A DNA stretch of 64,000 nucleotides from Baylisascaris procyonis (Eukaryota; Nematoda; Chromadorea; Rhabditida; Ascarididae). Shown here one piece after another: positions 41,801 to 52,455 of this stretch (its first letter is position 1; every line of letters begins with the position of its first letter). The stretch lies in assembly GCA_037389465.1 (NCBI GenBank), contig JAZARR010000193.1, forward strand, positions 2,947,501-3,011,500, read 5' to 3'. Under the pieces are notes generated by a model. It was not told the origin of the DNA. It did not search any database and saw nothing but the letters and a program-made list of their open reading frames with translations. The position numbers and the translations under genes are program-made.

Positions 41801-41985
41801 ACGAACTACAAATAACATTACTTGTTCAATTCTTGAATAAAATGCGCGAAAGCTGGTCGAACATCACGCAATACGATAGCTGCCGCTAAGCCTGTTTTAA
41901 TACGAGAGAATTGCTCATCGGCTTCACGATCGAGATCCACAAAATATGGTAAATGGGCTTGTTGCCAGAAAGTCTTCTGGTACAT
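12344..41985 (-). CDS. psme4: Proteasome activator complex subunit 4 (PA200/Blm10) homologue
   Basis: At least 43 coding exons on the minus strand join to about 2,000 codons; human PA200 has 1,843. Homology runs in order from end to end, with phases closing at all but one junction. PA200 is a HEAT-repeat solenoid that caps the 20S proteasome, opens its gate and favours acetylated histones and other unfolded substrates, in nucleus and cytosol. Clear family blocks include FAGLIRGSRYWTFEKL (19838-20008), VEVRLAAAESIAGFIQC (14923-15153), EFRRTHQDNWDEHKK and a C-terminal NYYV (12344-12478). The likely start is the ATG at 41985, followed by YQKTFWQQAHLPYF. It lies downstream of an acceptor-like cttcag (exon edge 42024) that would suit leader trans-splicing; an upstream coding exon cannot be excluded. 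The unresolved join is 33340 to 32635. Exon coordinates are given in the four part-entries. The symbol is the vertebrate gene name, used by homology. Confidence 0.93.
13460..13476. repeat. Short (ATT)n run
   Basis: About five ATT units in a PA200 intron. Confidence 0.6.
21325..22340 (+). other. PA200 intron with an unexplained 134-codon open frame
   Basis: The intron between PA200 exons 29 and 30 holds an ATG-initiated open frame at 21530-21934 on the plus strand, the opposite strand to the host gene. It is one of the longest uninterrupted frames in the window outside repeats. The product would be basic and rich in Ile, Tyr and Ser, with no motif, signal peptide or family likeness that I can see. 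There is no obvious promoter. It may be chance. Confidence 0.2.
22341..34211 (-). CDS. psme4: PA200 part 3: exons 13-29, central HEAT repeats
   Basis: In coding order: 34211-34063, 33555-about 33340, about 32635-32458, 31564-31466, 31090-31021, 30454-30291, 30010-29894, 29279-29134, 28657-28503, 27748-27591, 27347-27225, 27077-26976, 26365-26234, 25340-25158, 24675-24533, 23324-23195, 22463-22341. Landmarks: IVDCSAAVEVRNDLS, NALLDNCSLAIL, LTWHIPSQDEIDLA (human IQWHVPSSEEVSFA), SELLPPLCGEP, DLVRLATSPYE, HWRQLRLAGFLLNHML. The 33.5-kb exon stays in frame only to a TGA at 33337. No gt donor lies just before that stop; ttg/gcaagc at 33349-33354 would be a GC-type donor. The next exon's acceptor is also weak (ttgaag at 32636), so an unseen exon may exist between them. 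Confidence 0.85.
27791..27850. repeat. Tandem duplication, two 30-bp units
   Basis: The unit starting gtgaagtatttgggaata is repeated head to tail with one mismatch, within a PA200 intron. This suggests a recent slippage or duplication event. Confidence 0.85.
29783..29840. repeat. (TA)29 microsatellite
   Basis: An uninterrupted run of TA dinucleotides, about 58 bases, in a PA200 intron about 0.5 kb upstream on the plus strand of the exon at 30291. Confidence 0.95.
32325..32350. repeat. (AT)n microsatellite
   Basis: About 26 bases of AT repeats in a PA200 intron. Confidence 0.85.
34976..36770 (-). CDS. psme4: PA200 part 2: exons 9-12, lineage-specific low-complexity insertion
   Basis: In coding order: 36770-36627, 36258-36153, 35737-35594, 35083-34976. 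Splice sites and phases (0, 0, 1, 1, 1) join cleanly with the flanking PA200 exons, but the roughly 167 residues are longer than the corresponding human segment and mostly unlike it. Exon 9 is basic (TRKEKKKVKARYATRHK). Exon 11 is Ser/Glu/Ala-rich low complexity, with runs such as SAESESGESAESAESGQS, rich in possible phosphorylation sites. Exon 12 has several Cys and Thr. The insertion lies between the blocks matching human VIGVARSLVSGG and HMLPLLMRAL, so it probably forms a flexible loop leaving the solenoid. That placement is inference. Confidence 0.8.
37066..41985 (-). CDS. psme4: PA200 part 1: exons 1-8, N-terminal HEAT repeats
   Basis: In coding order: 41985-41822, 41145-41005, 40803-40611, 40215-40013, 39620-39418, 38881-38724, 38059-37887, 37246-37066. 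Matches to human PA200 are strong: LTNLL...LEWRPLYDLYV, RPFIHPFDGSMMRATRV, GYYNWTDKFDIIFTRVMR, YFHPSNTGEHTERLL with RLHKERY, and VLPAILD joined to VVYPSL. Exon 6 has two possible acceptors. The one at 38881 (agcacaag before GTCATC) keeps the frame with the gtgtac donor at 39417; the stronger-looking tttcag at 38890 does not. The intron between exons 4 and 5 (39621-40012) holds a long pyrimidine tract on the plus strand. Confidence 0.88.
38144..38201. repeat. Perfect tandem duplication, two 29-bp units
   Basis: The unit beginning aggatcatcatgctctctt occurs twice in a row without mismatch, 85 bases from the PA200 exon ending at 38059, inside an intron. Confidence 0.9.
39720..39870. repeat. Polypyrimidine tract in a PA200 intron
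   Basis: The plus strand is almost entirely T and C, so the transcribed PA200 RNA is purine-rich here. A false Lys/Glu-rich open frame arises on the minus strand. The tract lies between the exons at 39620 and 40013. Confidence 0.7.
40856..40956. repeat. Imperfect minisatellite, about 32-bp unit
   Basis: Three to four diverged units contain variants of cagtaaacatccaggattca followed by atagggaa. They occupy most of the intron between the PA200 exons at 40803 and 41005. Confidence 0.75.
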
Positions 41986-42024
41986 ATGATGGCGTGATCG
42001 AACAGCAGCTAATTCTGACGATCC

Positions 42025-42514
42025 CTGAAGATCAGTCGAATTACAGTAAACGTAGATGACCTCATCGCCATTGCTGAAGTAATGCCGAAATCGACTGAGC
42101 CTGTCAACGACGGAGTTCTGTTCCCCTAATGAAGTGAATGATGAAACATGCCATCGTAGTAGATCGAGAAGAAGCAAGTAGAAGACAATAATGAACAATG
42201 ATGTTCCCTCGTCAATCCAACTGTTTTATAGGCGTAAGTATGGGTGGAATTTGCATACTCTTGCAAAGAAGAATAATCTTCATTTGCATAGAGAGACAGT
42301 TTGTAGGATTACGGAATGCGAAGATAAATTTATGCATATATATGCAAATTTTATATCGCCATTTGCGGTTTTTGAAAAAGTTGCCAAATAAGCATATAAG
42401 GAAAATATTTAGCAATAGCCAAAAAACATATGTGAACTTGCTGATCTAAGTGCATTCGCAACGACTGGCATATACATACATATACATATACACACATATG
42501 ATTATATACAAATT

Positions 42515-42552
<38 letters not shown>

Positions 42553-43079
42553 AATTGAATATAAGCCATAAAAATGGCATATATTCAAATTTAAAAGTGT
42601 TTAGTGAAAAATGTGATCGATAAGAGTGAGCTGACTATTTAAGGATATAATTTTATTTTTATTTTTTTATTTTAACGCCTCGAAATAATCATATGTGTGA
42701 GTATACGCTGCAACGGAAGAAGAAGCAAACCGTTCTCAAATCTACCATTCAAGCGAGCAGTAATAGTTTATAGAACGAAATGAACGGACGCATAGCGGAA
42801 GGCAGATTCCAGAGTCGTACAACGCAAATCTGGAAACTATGCAGAATATTGTTTGTACTGCAATATCTTTTGGCTAGCTGAAACTAATGTGTACATCGAC
42901 TACGGAGAGGCGCAAACTGAAATATTTCTGAAAGTGGGATGTCGAAAGAAGGGAACACAATTTTGAGCCTATAATATTTCATTGATTTCAGGATAAAGAT
43001 TTTTAGCGTACTAGTGTTATTAGGCTGATATGAACCACTATAAGTTTGGTGGAAAGCAATGCGGCTGAAGCGTTTCTAA
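42025..43079. other. Intergenic DNA upstream of PA200, with a TA-rich tract
   Basis: The presumed PA200 promoter region. An open frame continues upstream of the exon (to about 42198) without an ATG and is probably intronic or untranslated. A (TA)n run lies at 42515-42552 beside a short CA/TA tract. I see no other feature. Confidence 0.5.
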
Positions 43080-44030
43080 ACATTCTCTAGCAAACTGATA
43101 TCAGAAATCCAATAATGAAATTGTAAAGGACTGCAGCATTCCAAAATGTGTCGGCAGTAGGCGATGAATGCATTTCGGAAACGCTCAACGCATCTGTGCT
43201 GTAAAACGCAGAGAATACACTCTGCAATTTTTGATGATTTTTCAGCAATAATGGACCATTGCAATTTGCAGTGAAGTTCAGCTCTGAACATAATATTAAG
43301 GTGACGAACATCATCTGTAGTAGAAAGAACCTCATCTTCTAGCCTGAGAAAATGCGCATGCCAAAAAGTGAGGTTGAAATATTTGACATTTTTCATGGTA
43401 AATATGTAGCTGCCATAAGTGTGACCAGTTGACGAACGCATCAAGATCCTACTGCAAAATTTGGGAGTGTTAGGCAGGATGATGCAGTGGACGATATATT
43501 TTGAGATAATTAGCGAAGACTTTAATACTGCGCAGAATGTTATCGGAAACATCGCTAATGTATATGAGGGAGAAAACAGGACCCAGGATACTTCCTTCAT
43601 TGTTCCACGCTGCTGGGAATTCGGTTTGGAGGGGGCCAACTATCTTCAATTCTTACATGAAAATTTCGCCCACATAGGGCTGCTCAGATCTGTATCAGAA
43701 AAGAGTCGACGACTTCATATTTTTTTCAATTTCAAGAGCACTTTTTCATGGCAGACCACATCAAAGGTTTGTTCAACTTAATCAACATAAGCAGTTTCCA
43801 TCTGAATCCTCATATTCAACGAAAAGACCCACCCGTTTAAGCACTCAATAAGTTGCTGTATCATCGACCGACCAGAGATGAAGCCGAACCACGGATGAAG
43901 TCAAAAGCCTCTTTCTTATAAAACGAGCCATTAACGCATATTTGGTGATTATTTTGAAAACCTTACAAACGGAGTGGGCCGGATTAATAGGGCGATAGCT
44001 TTCTGCGCTCAGCCTCTAGGCAACAGATGT
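43080..44030 (-). pseudogene. Degenerate non-LTR (LINE, Jockey/CR1-like) reverse transcriptase
   Basis: Reading the minus strand across frameshifts and stops recovers the reverse-transcriptase motifs in order. SYRPINPAHSVCKVFKIITK comes first, then FGFISGRSMIQQLIECLNGW, then AYVD, a stop and VEQTFDVVCHEK (family D..KAFD.V.H). GSILGPVFSLIYISDVSDN follows (family G.VLGPLLFLLYINDLPD), then VFANYLKIY where active elements have FADD. A tail with NAFIAYCRHILEC and DISLLENV also fits the family. The catalytic Asp pair is lost and there are several stops, so the copy is dead. No endonuclease domain or target-site duplication was identified. The element lies between the 5' end of PA200 and the 3' end of the F-box gene. 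Confidence 0.85.
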
Positions 44031-44740
44031 TAACGCCTACAGGCCCATTGTCCTTTTGTTTTCTTAGCTGGGGCATAAGCTAGTGCCTAGGGGTTAGCAT
44101 ACTTACGCTGAATGACTGGCGCAATTCTCTATTTAATATTTACACTTTCTTATGAACCGGAAGTTTATGCGCAAAACGGATATACAAGTGACACACAGGA
44201 TTGATTAGGCGCACTGTGATAAGGCTGCTTATCTTGCACGATCCACATGATAAATAAAATTTGCAATTTGAAATAAAAATATGCAGTTGTAAATTGTTCT
44301 GCAACGATAAAATAAATAAATAAACGAAATATAATTGTATGTTTCGTCATAAAAGCGCCATTATCAGCTATTTGATAATGAATTTACAAGCGACCACAAT
44401 TTCTTAATGAGGGAGAGTCTATAAACTTGGAATGCATCCTCATATAAGTGAACACTGTCTTGCATATGATGTTAGCGACTCAATAGGTGATCTCCACTAA
44501 TGCAAAACATCAGGTTTAATTTAGTGCTGTAAGCAAAATGCACCTTTTAATTGATGTAACATTTGCATTGAGCATATTTTTGACTTAGCCATTTGGTACA
44601 CAACAAAATATTGCAGAAAATATTGGTGGATAGTCTATGTCTATTTGATGCTCGCATCTGTTCGTATCTTAAAAAGGCGTCGAATATTTTAAAGCGTAAA
44701 CAAATATAGAATGCGAAGTGGCATCTCTTAAATTTTTAGG

Positions 44741-44971
44741 TTTAGTAAACTGTGCTCATTTAAGACCGATTTCATTAGCAAATGTAAAGGACTGCTTAAA
44801 AACTATAAGGACAAAGGTCTTAGTGCTATTGTGGTAGAAAAATATTTATATAGAGCTTTAGTTAGCAAACTAGAATTAGTGTATAAGTTCGGCTATCCTA
44901 ATAGACAGGGTATTAAAAGTTTGATTAACGAAATCCTTCACGGATCCTTCAAAAGTTTTTACGCTCATTAA
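44741..44971 (+). other. Unclassified 77-codon reading frame, protein-like
   Basis: The frame begins just after an acceptor-like aatttttag (44731-44739) and runs without interruption to TAA, with no ATG at its start. Its composition looks more like a real soluble protein than the AT-driven noise around it: Lys-rich, with Gly, Pro and Asp, including VVEKYLYRALVSKLELVYKF followed by GYPNRQGIKSLINEIL. The GYP followed by I...I recalls the thumb region of some reverse transcriptases (Penelope-like), but the likeness is too weak to name it. No neighbouring exon could be joined to it. Confidence 0.3.
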
Positions 44972-47072
44972 CCACTCGTATTGATTAAATCCTTGTGTGT
45001 ATAACCATAAAAGTCAGTTATATAAAGGAGCTATTTCTATAGGTTTAACACTAAATAAATATTGCTCTACTTGTGCAAGTGTTTCATAATGCAATCGCTT
45101 TCACCGTGTATGCCAAGATTTATTGATTATCGCTCTTCAATACTGTATTTATCAACGGAGCATTTATTCCGTAACTTTACATTATAATAGTTTCTGTACT
45201 ACATTATAGTTTCTGTACTTTATCCTCCATCTATGGATTTGTTTTACTTCTCTCAACTTAACTTCAATTTCTGTACTAGTATTAGGATTCTGTTCTGATA
45301 TTTTATATTAATATTTCGTCTTGAGAATGTTTCAGTGAGCTTCAAATGTTATTCATATTGCTTCGATAGTCTAGCATTAATCATAGATGAAATAAATATT
45401 GCTCTACGTGTTACCAATGTACGGTCAAAGCCGTTAACATCTACAATTAGGTTTATCTATTATCAGTTACCATCACATATTTTTATGGCTCAATTATGTC
45501 GACTATAGCATTCAATACATATTAATTTTTATCTTTTCGTACAGACTATTTCTAAATTTATAGATAAATTATAAATGTACCTTATTTTACATATTCGTTC
45601 TTCTATTTTACCATCCTTAAGCTTCGATTTTCTTTTACTATTTCGAACTGTGGTGACAAGGTTAAGATTATCGTTCACAACTTTCATATTTATTATGATT
45701 TTTCTTAATTTACATTTTTCATTTATTCAGATAAGAGTTACTTTTCCATTCCTTTCTAATTTTCTCTACTATTAGTTAAGCAGTCTATATATTCTTATAC
45801 TAACAGGATTATGCGTTTCGTTCTGACGATGGCCCGCGCATATCTCAAGTGCACACGTCAACGGATATGGTCCGAAACGTGGTCACTTTTTCTTCTCATA
45901 GGTAATTTATCCGCATCTTACTTCTTGCATTCTCCACAAATATCTAGTCTCCTAAAAGTCGTCTATTGCGTTTCAGCTCGTACTCGCGTGATGTTTGCTT
46001 TTGTCTCAAAAAATTTTTCTTTGTTTCCTTAATTTCGTTTTCCCGGAGCACTATATTCATCTCGATCTATTTCACATAAAGGACTTTACGTTAGTCTCAA
46101 TATAACACTTTTACCGCTTTTGATCTACAGATCACATTTCATTTATAAAACTTTCAAAAATTTTACCCGCTACGGAATCGTTGTGAGAGGAACTTATATT
46201 TGATGCATACTTTGATACATACTTTATGGGAGCTGCTTATGGATTGTTCCATTTTTGAGTGAAATATGAGATTCTTCATTAAGCACTGAGAAAATTTTTT
46301 TTTTTATTGACAACAAAATAATATTACAACTCAAAGAGTAATCGCTGATGTGATGTTCATATGAAAATCGAATTTTTTTTTTACAATCTCAGAAAAGAGT
46401 TTATCCACTAATTCAACAGCAATATCGCTGATTTTCATAAAGATTAATTCAATAGTAAGTTTATAGAAAAAATCTTTTTCTTTTGTAATTTCATTGAATT
46501 TTTCTTCGAAATTTTTTGTTTTATTTGAACGTCACAGGCAGTTATGCATTATTTTTGAGCGAACAAATAAATATACTTTTCAAAATAAATAATGAAAATA
46601 ATTTTTGCAGTGAGGAAACCCGTCAGAAATGTGTACGTTAGGTTTTACTCCCGTTAGATTTTACTTATTAACTGCTTATTGTATATTGCTAAGCTTATGA
46701 AAGCATTACAGTAAGAGAAATTCCTTCTGCGTTCTAAGTCCTTATTTTTGACTGTGTTAATATTTTGATGCTATATACTAAAAATATTTCATATACATAA
46801 TTCTAAGCTCCGTACAATGTTTTAAGTATACCACTTATTTTACTGACTTTCAAAGATATATCCGTTTTTTCGTTCCCTTATATTTTCTTAAAAAATGAAT
46901 ATTAAAATACTACGCCACTGTGTTATCTAAATATTACTAAACGAACTTAAAGCTGAGTTTTAAATCTTTTCAGATTTGTGCCTTCTTGTAAGTTCTCTCA
47001 CTCCCGAAAAAACCACTCCAACACACAACAATACCAACACTTGTTAGATGTGATATCGTCGCAGGTAACATA
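44972..47072. other. Intergenic DNA between unclassified frame and F-box gene
   Basis: No gene recognised. A short sequence aataaatattgctctac occurs twice in the same orientation, near 45052 and 45392. A patch around 45811-45900 is richer in G and C than its surroundings and open on the plus strand (73 codons), with no recognisable family. Together with the dead retrotransposon and the frame at 44741, this looks like a zone of decayed mobile DNA. Confidence 0.35.
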
Positions 47073-50000
47073 TCAAGCACGTTCAATTTGCATACGGTTA
47101 TGAAACTGTGCAACTGCTCTCTTTAAGAGTGCCGTACAACAACTTCGTCGTCGTTGTCTAGGTAGCAGTTCGTAGACTGCATCCGGTTCATCTTCACCAT
47201 ATCCATAGCTGATACAACCATTACTACGATATTCAGTGGATTTTGCGGAAAGTCGACTCAAATCAGGGAATATATCGGCAACTGTAGCTGAAAATCAATC
47301 ATTTATAGGACCATAGAGAGAAGATGCAATACTATTATGTAGATTTTGCTTGAATAAATATAAAAATAAACATAAAAGATTCAAAGCGTTTTCTTCTAAC
47401 AAGTTTATGCGGTGATCGAAACCTTATTTTTTCGAGTGCCACAGCAGCTTTTGAATCATTTGCCTTTCGCTTTCAGAAAAAACCTTTTCAATGATATCAT
47501 GTACTCCTCGCCCTTCCTTCTTCCCTCACATATATAAAAATGTAGAACGTTTTTTCTAGATTTTTAAAAGTAACCTGTTTTCTAACGAAAAAAAACAAAA
47601 AATTTTCTTTCGATCACAAATCTATACGGGTTACACAAGCAAAACTTTTCATTAAAGAAAAAAACAAATAAATATCAACGAAATATATTGTGAAAGTGAA
47701 ACACTTAATCAATATTACAATATTATTAGCTTTTTTGAATGCGTTAGGTAATTCATATAATTAGTACACCTGTACTCTTTACAATAGACACTAAGCGAAA
47801 ATCACAATAGATACTAAAGTTTCATAAAAAATTTATAAATTACCAAGGAAAAGTTTTGCTCCAGCTGGTATTCTTCGTTTACGCTTGTGGAAATTCACGA
47901 GAACATTTTTCAATTCTTTTTCCGGTTTTGTTAATAACATCTCATGTCGATACACATAAATACAACATTTATCCACGCAGAGATCTTTGAGAAACGAGAA
48001 ACTGTGCTGGCATAATTCCAAATCTGCTAATTCGAAGCTGAAAATTTTCACAAAATTTGGTGAATGTGAAATTAAGTCGAAGTTTTCATCGTGTATTTTA
48101 TTCTTCCAGATTGACAATTTTTTAAAATATTGAAAATAATGGGAACAATCTATTGGCTTTGAGTAGTTAAAAGCGTCTAAATTATAGACGCTTAACAACG
48201 TGATTACACTAGAACAAATCTAGATAATTCTTATTTGTTGCTTTTTTAATCCGTGAAATTTTTCGAAAATTGCACATTTATTTTCTAGAAATGAAAAAAA
48301 ATTTGGAAAGATTTTCGAAAATTACTCGTAAGCTCTCAATAATTTTCAATAAAAATTTATTTTCAAAATCTTTGGAAATATTTGATGAGGAAATAACCAA
48401 ATATTACATATCTGCCTTAATGATAAACCTTCACTTTATGACACAAGAATCGAACATACGTTTTTCTACCTTTCTTCAGGATGTAGTCTATTTATGCCAG
48501 TTCATTTTCTGGGGATATGGAAAACCACATATTTATCTCACCTCTGTTTATTTTTGAAAAACATCCACGTCTACAAATCTAGCTCGAATTTTTGGTCTAT
48601 CAACAATATATCGATACGTTGACCATTAAATTTAAATAGTCTGAAGGTGCCAACCAGGTGGGCAAATCAGCAATATAAAACCATTAAGCTAACTAGTTGA
48701 AGCCGTCTGCCTCAATGTTCAACACTCGCACACCTTGTCATTGTGAGATCCAAACGTGAAACACTTGTAAATGTGCCGGTAGAGAGGAAGCGGAAGAAGC
48801 TGCGGCCAGCCGGAACACGATATGATTTATAGGGTGGCTGAAATGAGCAAGCATTTTTAATTTCATTCCAACATAACCAGCGCATGGTTTTTTTTTATAC
48901 CGATAAGGGTTCATCATCACTTCGCGAGGAAATGTATGTCTTCACCTTGCTTGCAGTCGCAGGTTAAGAAGTTCTGGCTAGCTACTTATTTAAACAAAGC
49001 GCATCTGCTTTTATCCACTATTTAATAAGGATTTCAACTTAATAAATCCAATCTTACGGCGTTACTTAATAGTTTTGCGAGCAGTTCTTGCCCAAATAAA
49101 ATGGGAGTTAGACGGAAACAAAATGGGGCATTCAGATGCTACTTTCCGTTTTATAACGTAGTTAATCAAGAATTAAAAAAAAAATAAAACCTTTATGTAA
49201 AAAAACAATGGAAATCAGACAGCTCATTGTGATAATTATGGCCTCACTCATCAAATCGAACACTATGAAATATATAAAATATTGCATCCATATTTAATCG
49301 AAGCTATGATTTGCTAATATTTTCCAAAAAAATATTCATTTTTCCAATTAAACAACATTTTAAAACTTATTAATTGAAATATTTAGAATTATAAAAGTTT
49401 TAGTTAAACTTACACATAGTAATGTGATCGATTCAAGCGCTGTACATTTACGTGTAAGGAATGCAAGATCGGAATAGGCCGTATGAAGAGAAGCATCCGG
49501 GAAAAGAACATCCAACTCATTACGATTATGTGCCCAAAGATTATCAGGTGGTAAACAAAATCGACACATTGTTGAGGAGAGTGTTGACGGGAACATCCTA
49601 AATTCGATCATCGATTGATGTCTTCATCTTTTAATTTTTTTTTACAGTTGCAATTTAAATCTCATTGAGAATGTTGTTATTGTGCAAAATGATGAATGAA
49701 TTTTAATGGAGTCAATATTAAAATATTTACAATTAAATTGATTAATTATTCATCTATGAGTTTGATTGTTTTTTATGCATTTATGCATGAATATTGTAAA
49801 AAAAAAAATGTTTTTCGAATAATTTACTGCATCTATGGGCCTGAAAAAATTTTTACAAAAAATCATCTATGAATGAGGAATCCCTTATTATCAAAACGAA
49901 AAAGTTCTAATGCAGGAATGAACGTTAAGCTTCCAAACTTAGAACAAAATCTTTTACTTCGTAGAACATTTCATTGTTTATTGATATTATTTTATTTGTT

Positions 50001-50792
50001 TATCTTTGTTTATTTATTTTCCATCAATTAAATTTCCTTCTCAACGCTTTCACTAGGATCATCAAATATTCCATCCCGTTCGTCAAGGGAAAACTGCTTT
50101 GGTGATGTTGCTCGCACTATGGAATAACAAGAAGCGCGCTGCCCAATTATAGACGCAATATGCCCTGAGGCAAATAGTACGGATTAACGAGTCCATGAAC
50201 TATTCTACATCTTTTCGTACACGATTAATATAGTTGTTGTTTATGCTCAAACGTATTCCTCGTTTGTTAAGAGCGATAAACAATCTCAATGATACGGCAA
50301 AAAGTCGGAAATCTAATAGCAAAGGAACCTGCTCGTATCCTTTAAATGTCATTTTCCTCACCTTCCCAAGCAGCTGCTAATTAGTCATACCTGTTTACAC
50401 TGCCATTTGTTCCCTATTTCAATATTTCAGTGTTGATCTGCCCCTTTCCTCGTTTTTGCATTCACCTATTCCAGCGATGAATGACACCTTTCCACTCGAT
50501 TAGAAACAAAAAAATAAAAGAAATCAAATTATAAACCTGGAAATAGCAGCAAGATCCGTATCGAGGCATGTATGCCTTATACAACTCCAAATTTCTTCGG
50601 TAATTTTGCGAAATTTTTTACAGGCCATACCAAAGGCGTATAAATCGTTCATCTCGAGACAAGTACAAATTCGTCGTATTACCTTATTTGGCATATCTAT
50701 TAATTGCCGTTGATTTCGTTCACTATAAAAAGCCTAGTAAAACATATGCAAATTTAATGAAAATTGAAATCTACCTGGGGCACTTTCATCAT
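47073..50792 (-). CDS. F-box protein, possibly with leucine-rich-like C-terminal part
   Basis: Seven exons, in coding order: 50792-50775, 50733-50537, 49597-49414, 48837-48734, 48640-48575, 48208-47844, 47287-47073. All phases close to one 382-residue frame ending in TGA. Residues 15-55 form an F-box: LIDMPNKVIRRICTCLEMND, then LYAFGMACKKFRKITEEIW. F-box domains bind Skp1 and bring substrates to SCF ubiquitin ligases. The rest has segments spaced like irregular leucine-rich repeats (CTALESITLL, SVSRLDLTMT, LADLELCQHSFSFLKDLC), but no clear repeat register. The C-terminus is basic, with RKRRIPAGAK and PRQRRRSCC. The start is the double ATG at 50792-50787, in a six-codon first exon chosen because its phase-0 donor fits the acceptor at 50734. 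I recognise no specific orthologue; the substrate is unknown. Confidence 0.78.
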
Positions 50793-51510
50793 TAACTCTA
50801 ACGCCACTTTTGACGAAATAAAGCAGCATTTATATCATATTTTGGGGGATTTCATTTTCAATTTAAATTTTCATTTCCTTATTACTTTCCAGGAATGGGA
50901 TACCATTGTAATATGACACATAATAAAGATGTTCTTTGCACCTATCAACAAATCGTCCATTTGTATATTGGCCCTTAAATACTGTTTATTTGCCCCATTC
51001 TATCAACAACTTCATTTCTTCACTGGAATTAAAGGTAAAACGGGAAATCCCTCAATACTATATTCATACGCTCCTTTAATTAGATACCCGAATGAGGGAA
51101 AATGAATATGAACAAATAACCATTTGCACCAAATTTATTTTTTAAATAATTTGCTTATTAGACGTTGCATTGATTTCCAACAAAGAGATAAAATAGATTA
51201 ATTTTTTACCTTGATGATATGTGGCAAGCTCGTGAGTTATGGATTATACTATCACATTTATTAGCGTTCATAGCCATTGTCATAGTTGTACCGAAGTAAT
51301 ATTCCGTACTATTTGCGTTGATTAATAATATGAAAGCAATTCATCAGCAAACATTTCCTTCAGATATGATCGATAATATTTCTTGTTGAGCAAAAAAAGA
51401 AACCAGCTAAAAAAGTTCTTTATTCAAAAAAGGAAATCTTTATTAATATTAAGATCAACGACAAAGGTATGATCTCTCATATTTATGAAAGCGATGAAAA
51501 TTATAAAAAC

Positions 51511-51570
51511 AAAAACATGACTATGAAATTAATTAAAAACAAAAGCATGACTATGAAATTAATTAATAAT
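51511..51570. repeat. Tandem duplication, two 30-bp units
   Basis: The unit containing catgactatgaaattaatta is repeated head to tail with about one mismatch. It also repeats Met-Thr-Met-Lys-Leu-Ile in a chance open frame. Confidence 0.85.
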
Positions 51571-52394
51571 AAGTTCAAATTTTACTTTATGAAATCTTTC
51601 ACCAATCAGAATCAGCCTCAATACCTGTATTCATTTTCTGTCGCTTTATAGAATAATTAATGTTAAGGATGGCTATAAAGAATAATATCATGCAACGAAA
51701 TGTAAATGAATTTCCTTCTCAGTGATGCGTAAAAATTTCTTAAGAACCATATAGGGCTTATAAAGGTTTGAGCAATATTGATGGAGATATTGGGAACAAA
51801 AATAAGGGAAATAGATTTAAAAACTTTCGCACAGTACATAGAAAGCCAACATGATTTATAGAAAATCAACTAGGCATTACTTTTAGTCATCAAAAGATAA
51901 ATATTCGCATAAATGTTGAGTGAAAACTAAGGAAAGGAGAAGATCAGGAATTCGTTTCTTGAGCGGAAAAACACAACTACAATATCAATAGAAGCATTCA
52001 TCAATAATCTCTTTCTGGTGGGGACATTTCTGTGATGACGGCGGATTTATGCAGATAGCGGAATAGGAGCATCAACTAACAGGAAATGGCATGAGGTGAC
52101 TAGTGTGGCTTTTCTCGATTTGTTTACGAGATAGCGCATATCAGTCTAGACTCATTGTCGGCAACGATAGGCGGACATAGCAATTGTTACACACATTTGT
52201 GTGGCACGTGCTCAACAATCGTGAAAATATTTGAAATTCCACAAATTTTTTTTTACAACGAATCACATTCACATTAAAGTTTTTTTTTTTTGCATAATTT
52301 AGATCAGCGATGATTCAAAGATTAGTAATATTTAAAAAAATATTGATCTGAGAGCTCTGGCTTATATGCTTATTTCATAAACGAAGAAACAGTG

Positions 52395-52455
52395 AGGAAG
52401 AATTGAAGGCACAAGATGCGTCTTTTTTTGCATCCGCTAACCACTAGACCGACTG
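52395..52455 (-). other. tRNA-like relic
   Basis: On the minus strand the sequence GGTCTAGTGGTTAGCGG matches the D-arm/A-box region of several eukaryotic tRNAs (Glu, Asp, Val type). It is followed by a GATGC...GCATC hairpin where the anticodon arm should be and a poor B-box (TTCAATTC). The loop is too long and the T-stem does not pair, so this is a pseudo-tRNA or a tRNA-derived SINE fragment, not a working tRNA. Confidence 0.4.

Noticed and set aside
44741..44971. Bacterial (Wolbachia-type) gene transfer into the nematode genome
   Set aside because: I considered it because such transfers occur in filarial worms, but I recognise no bacterial protein in the frame, and its start follows a eukaryotic-type splice acceptor.
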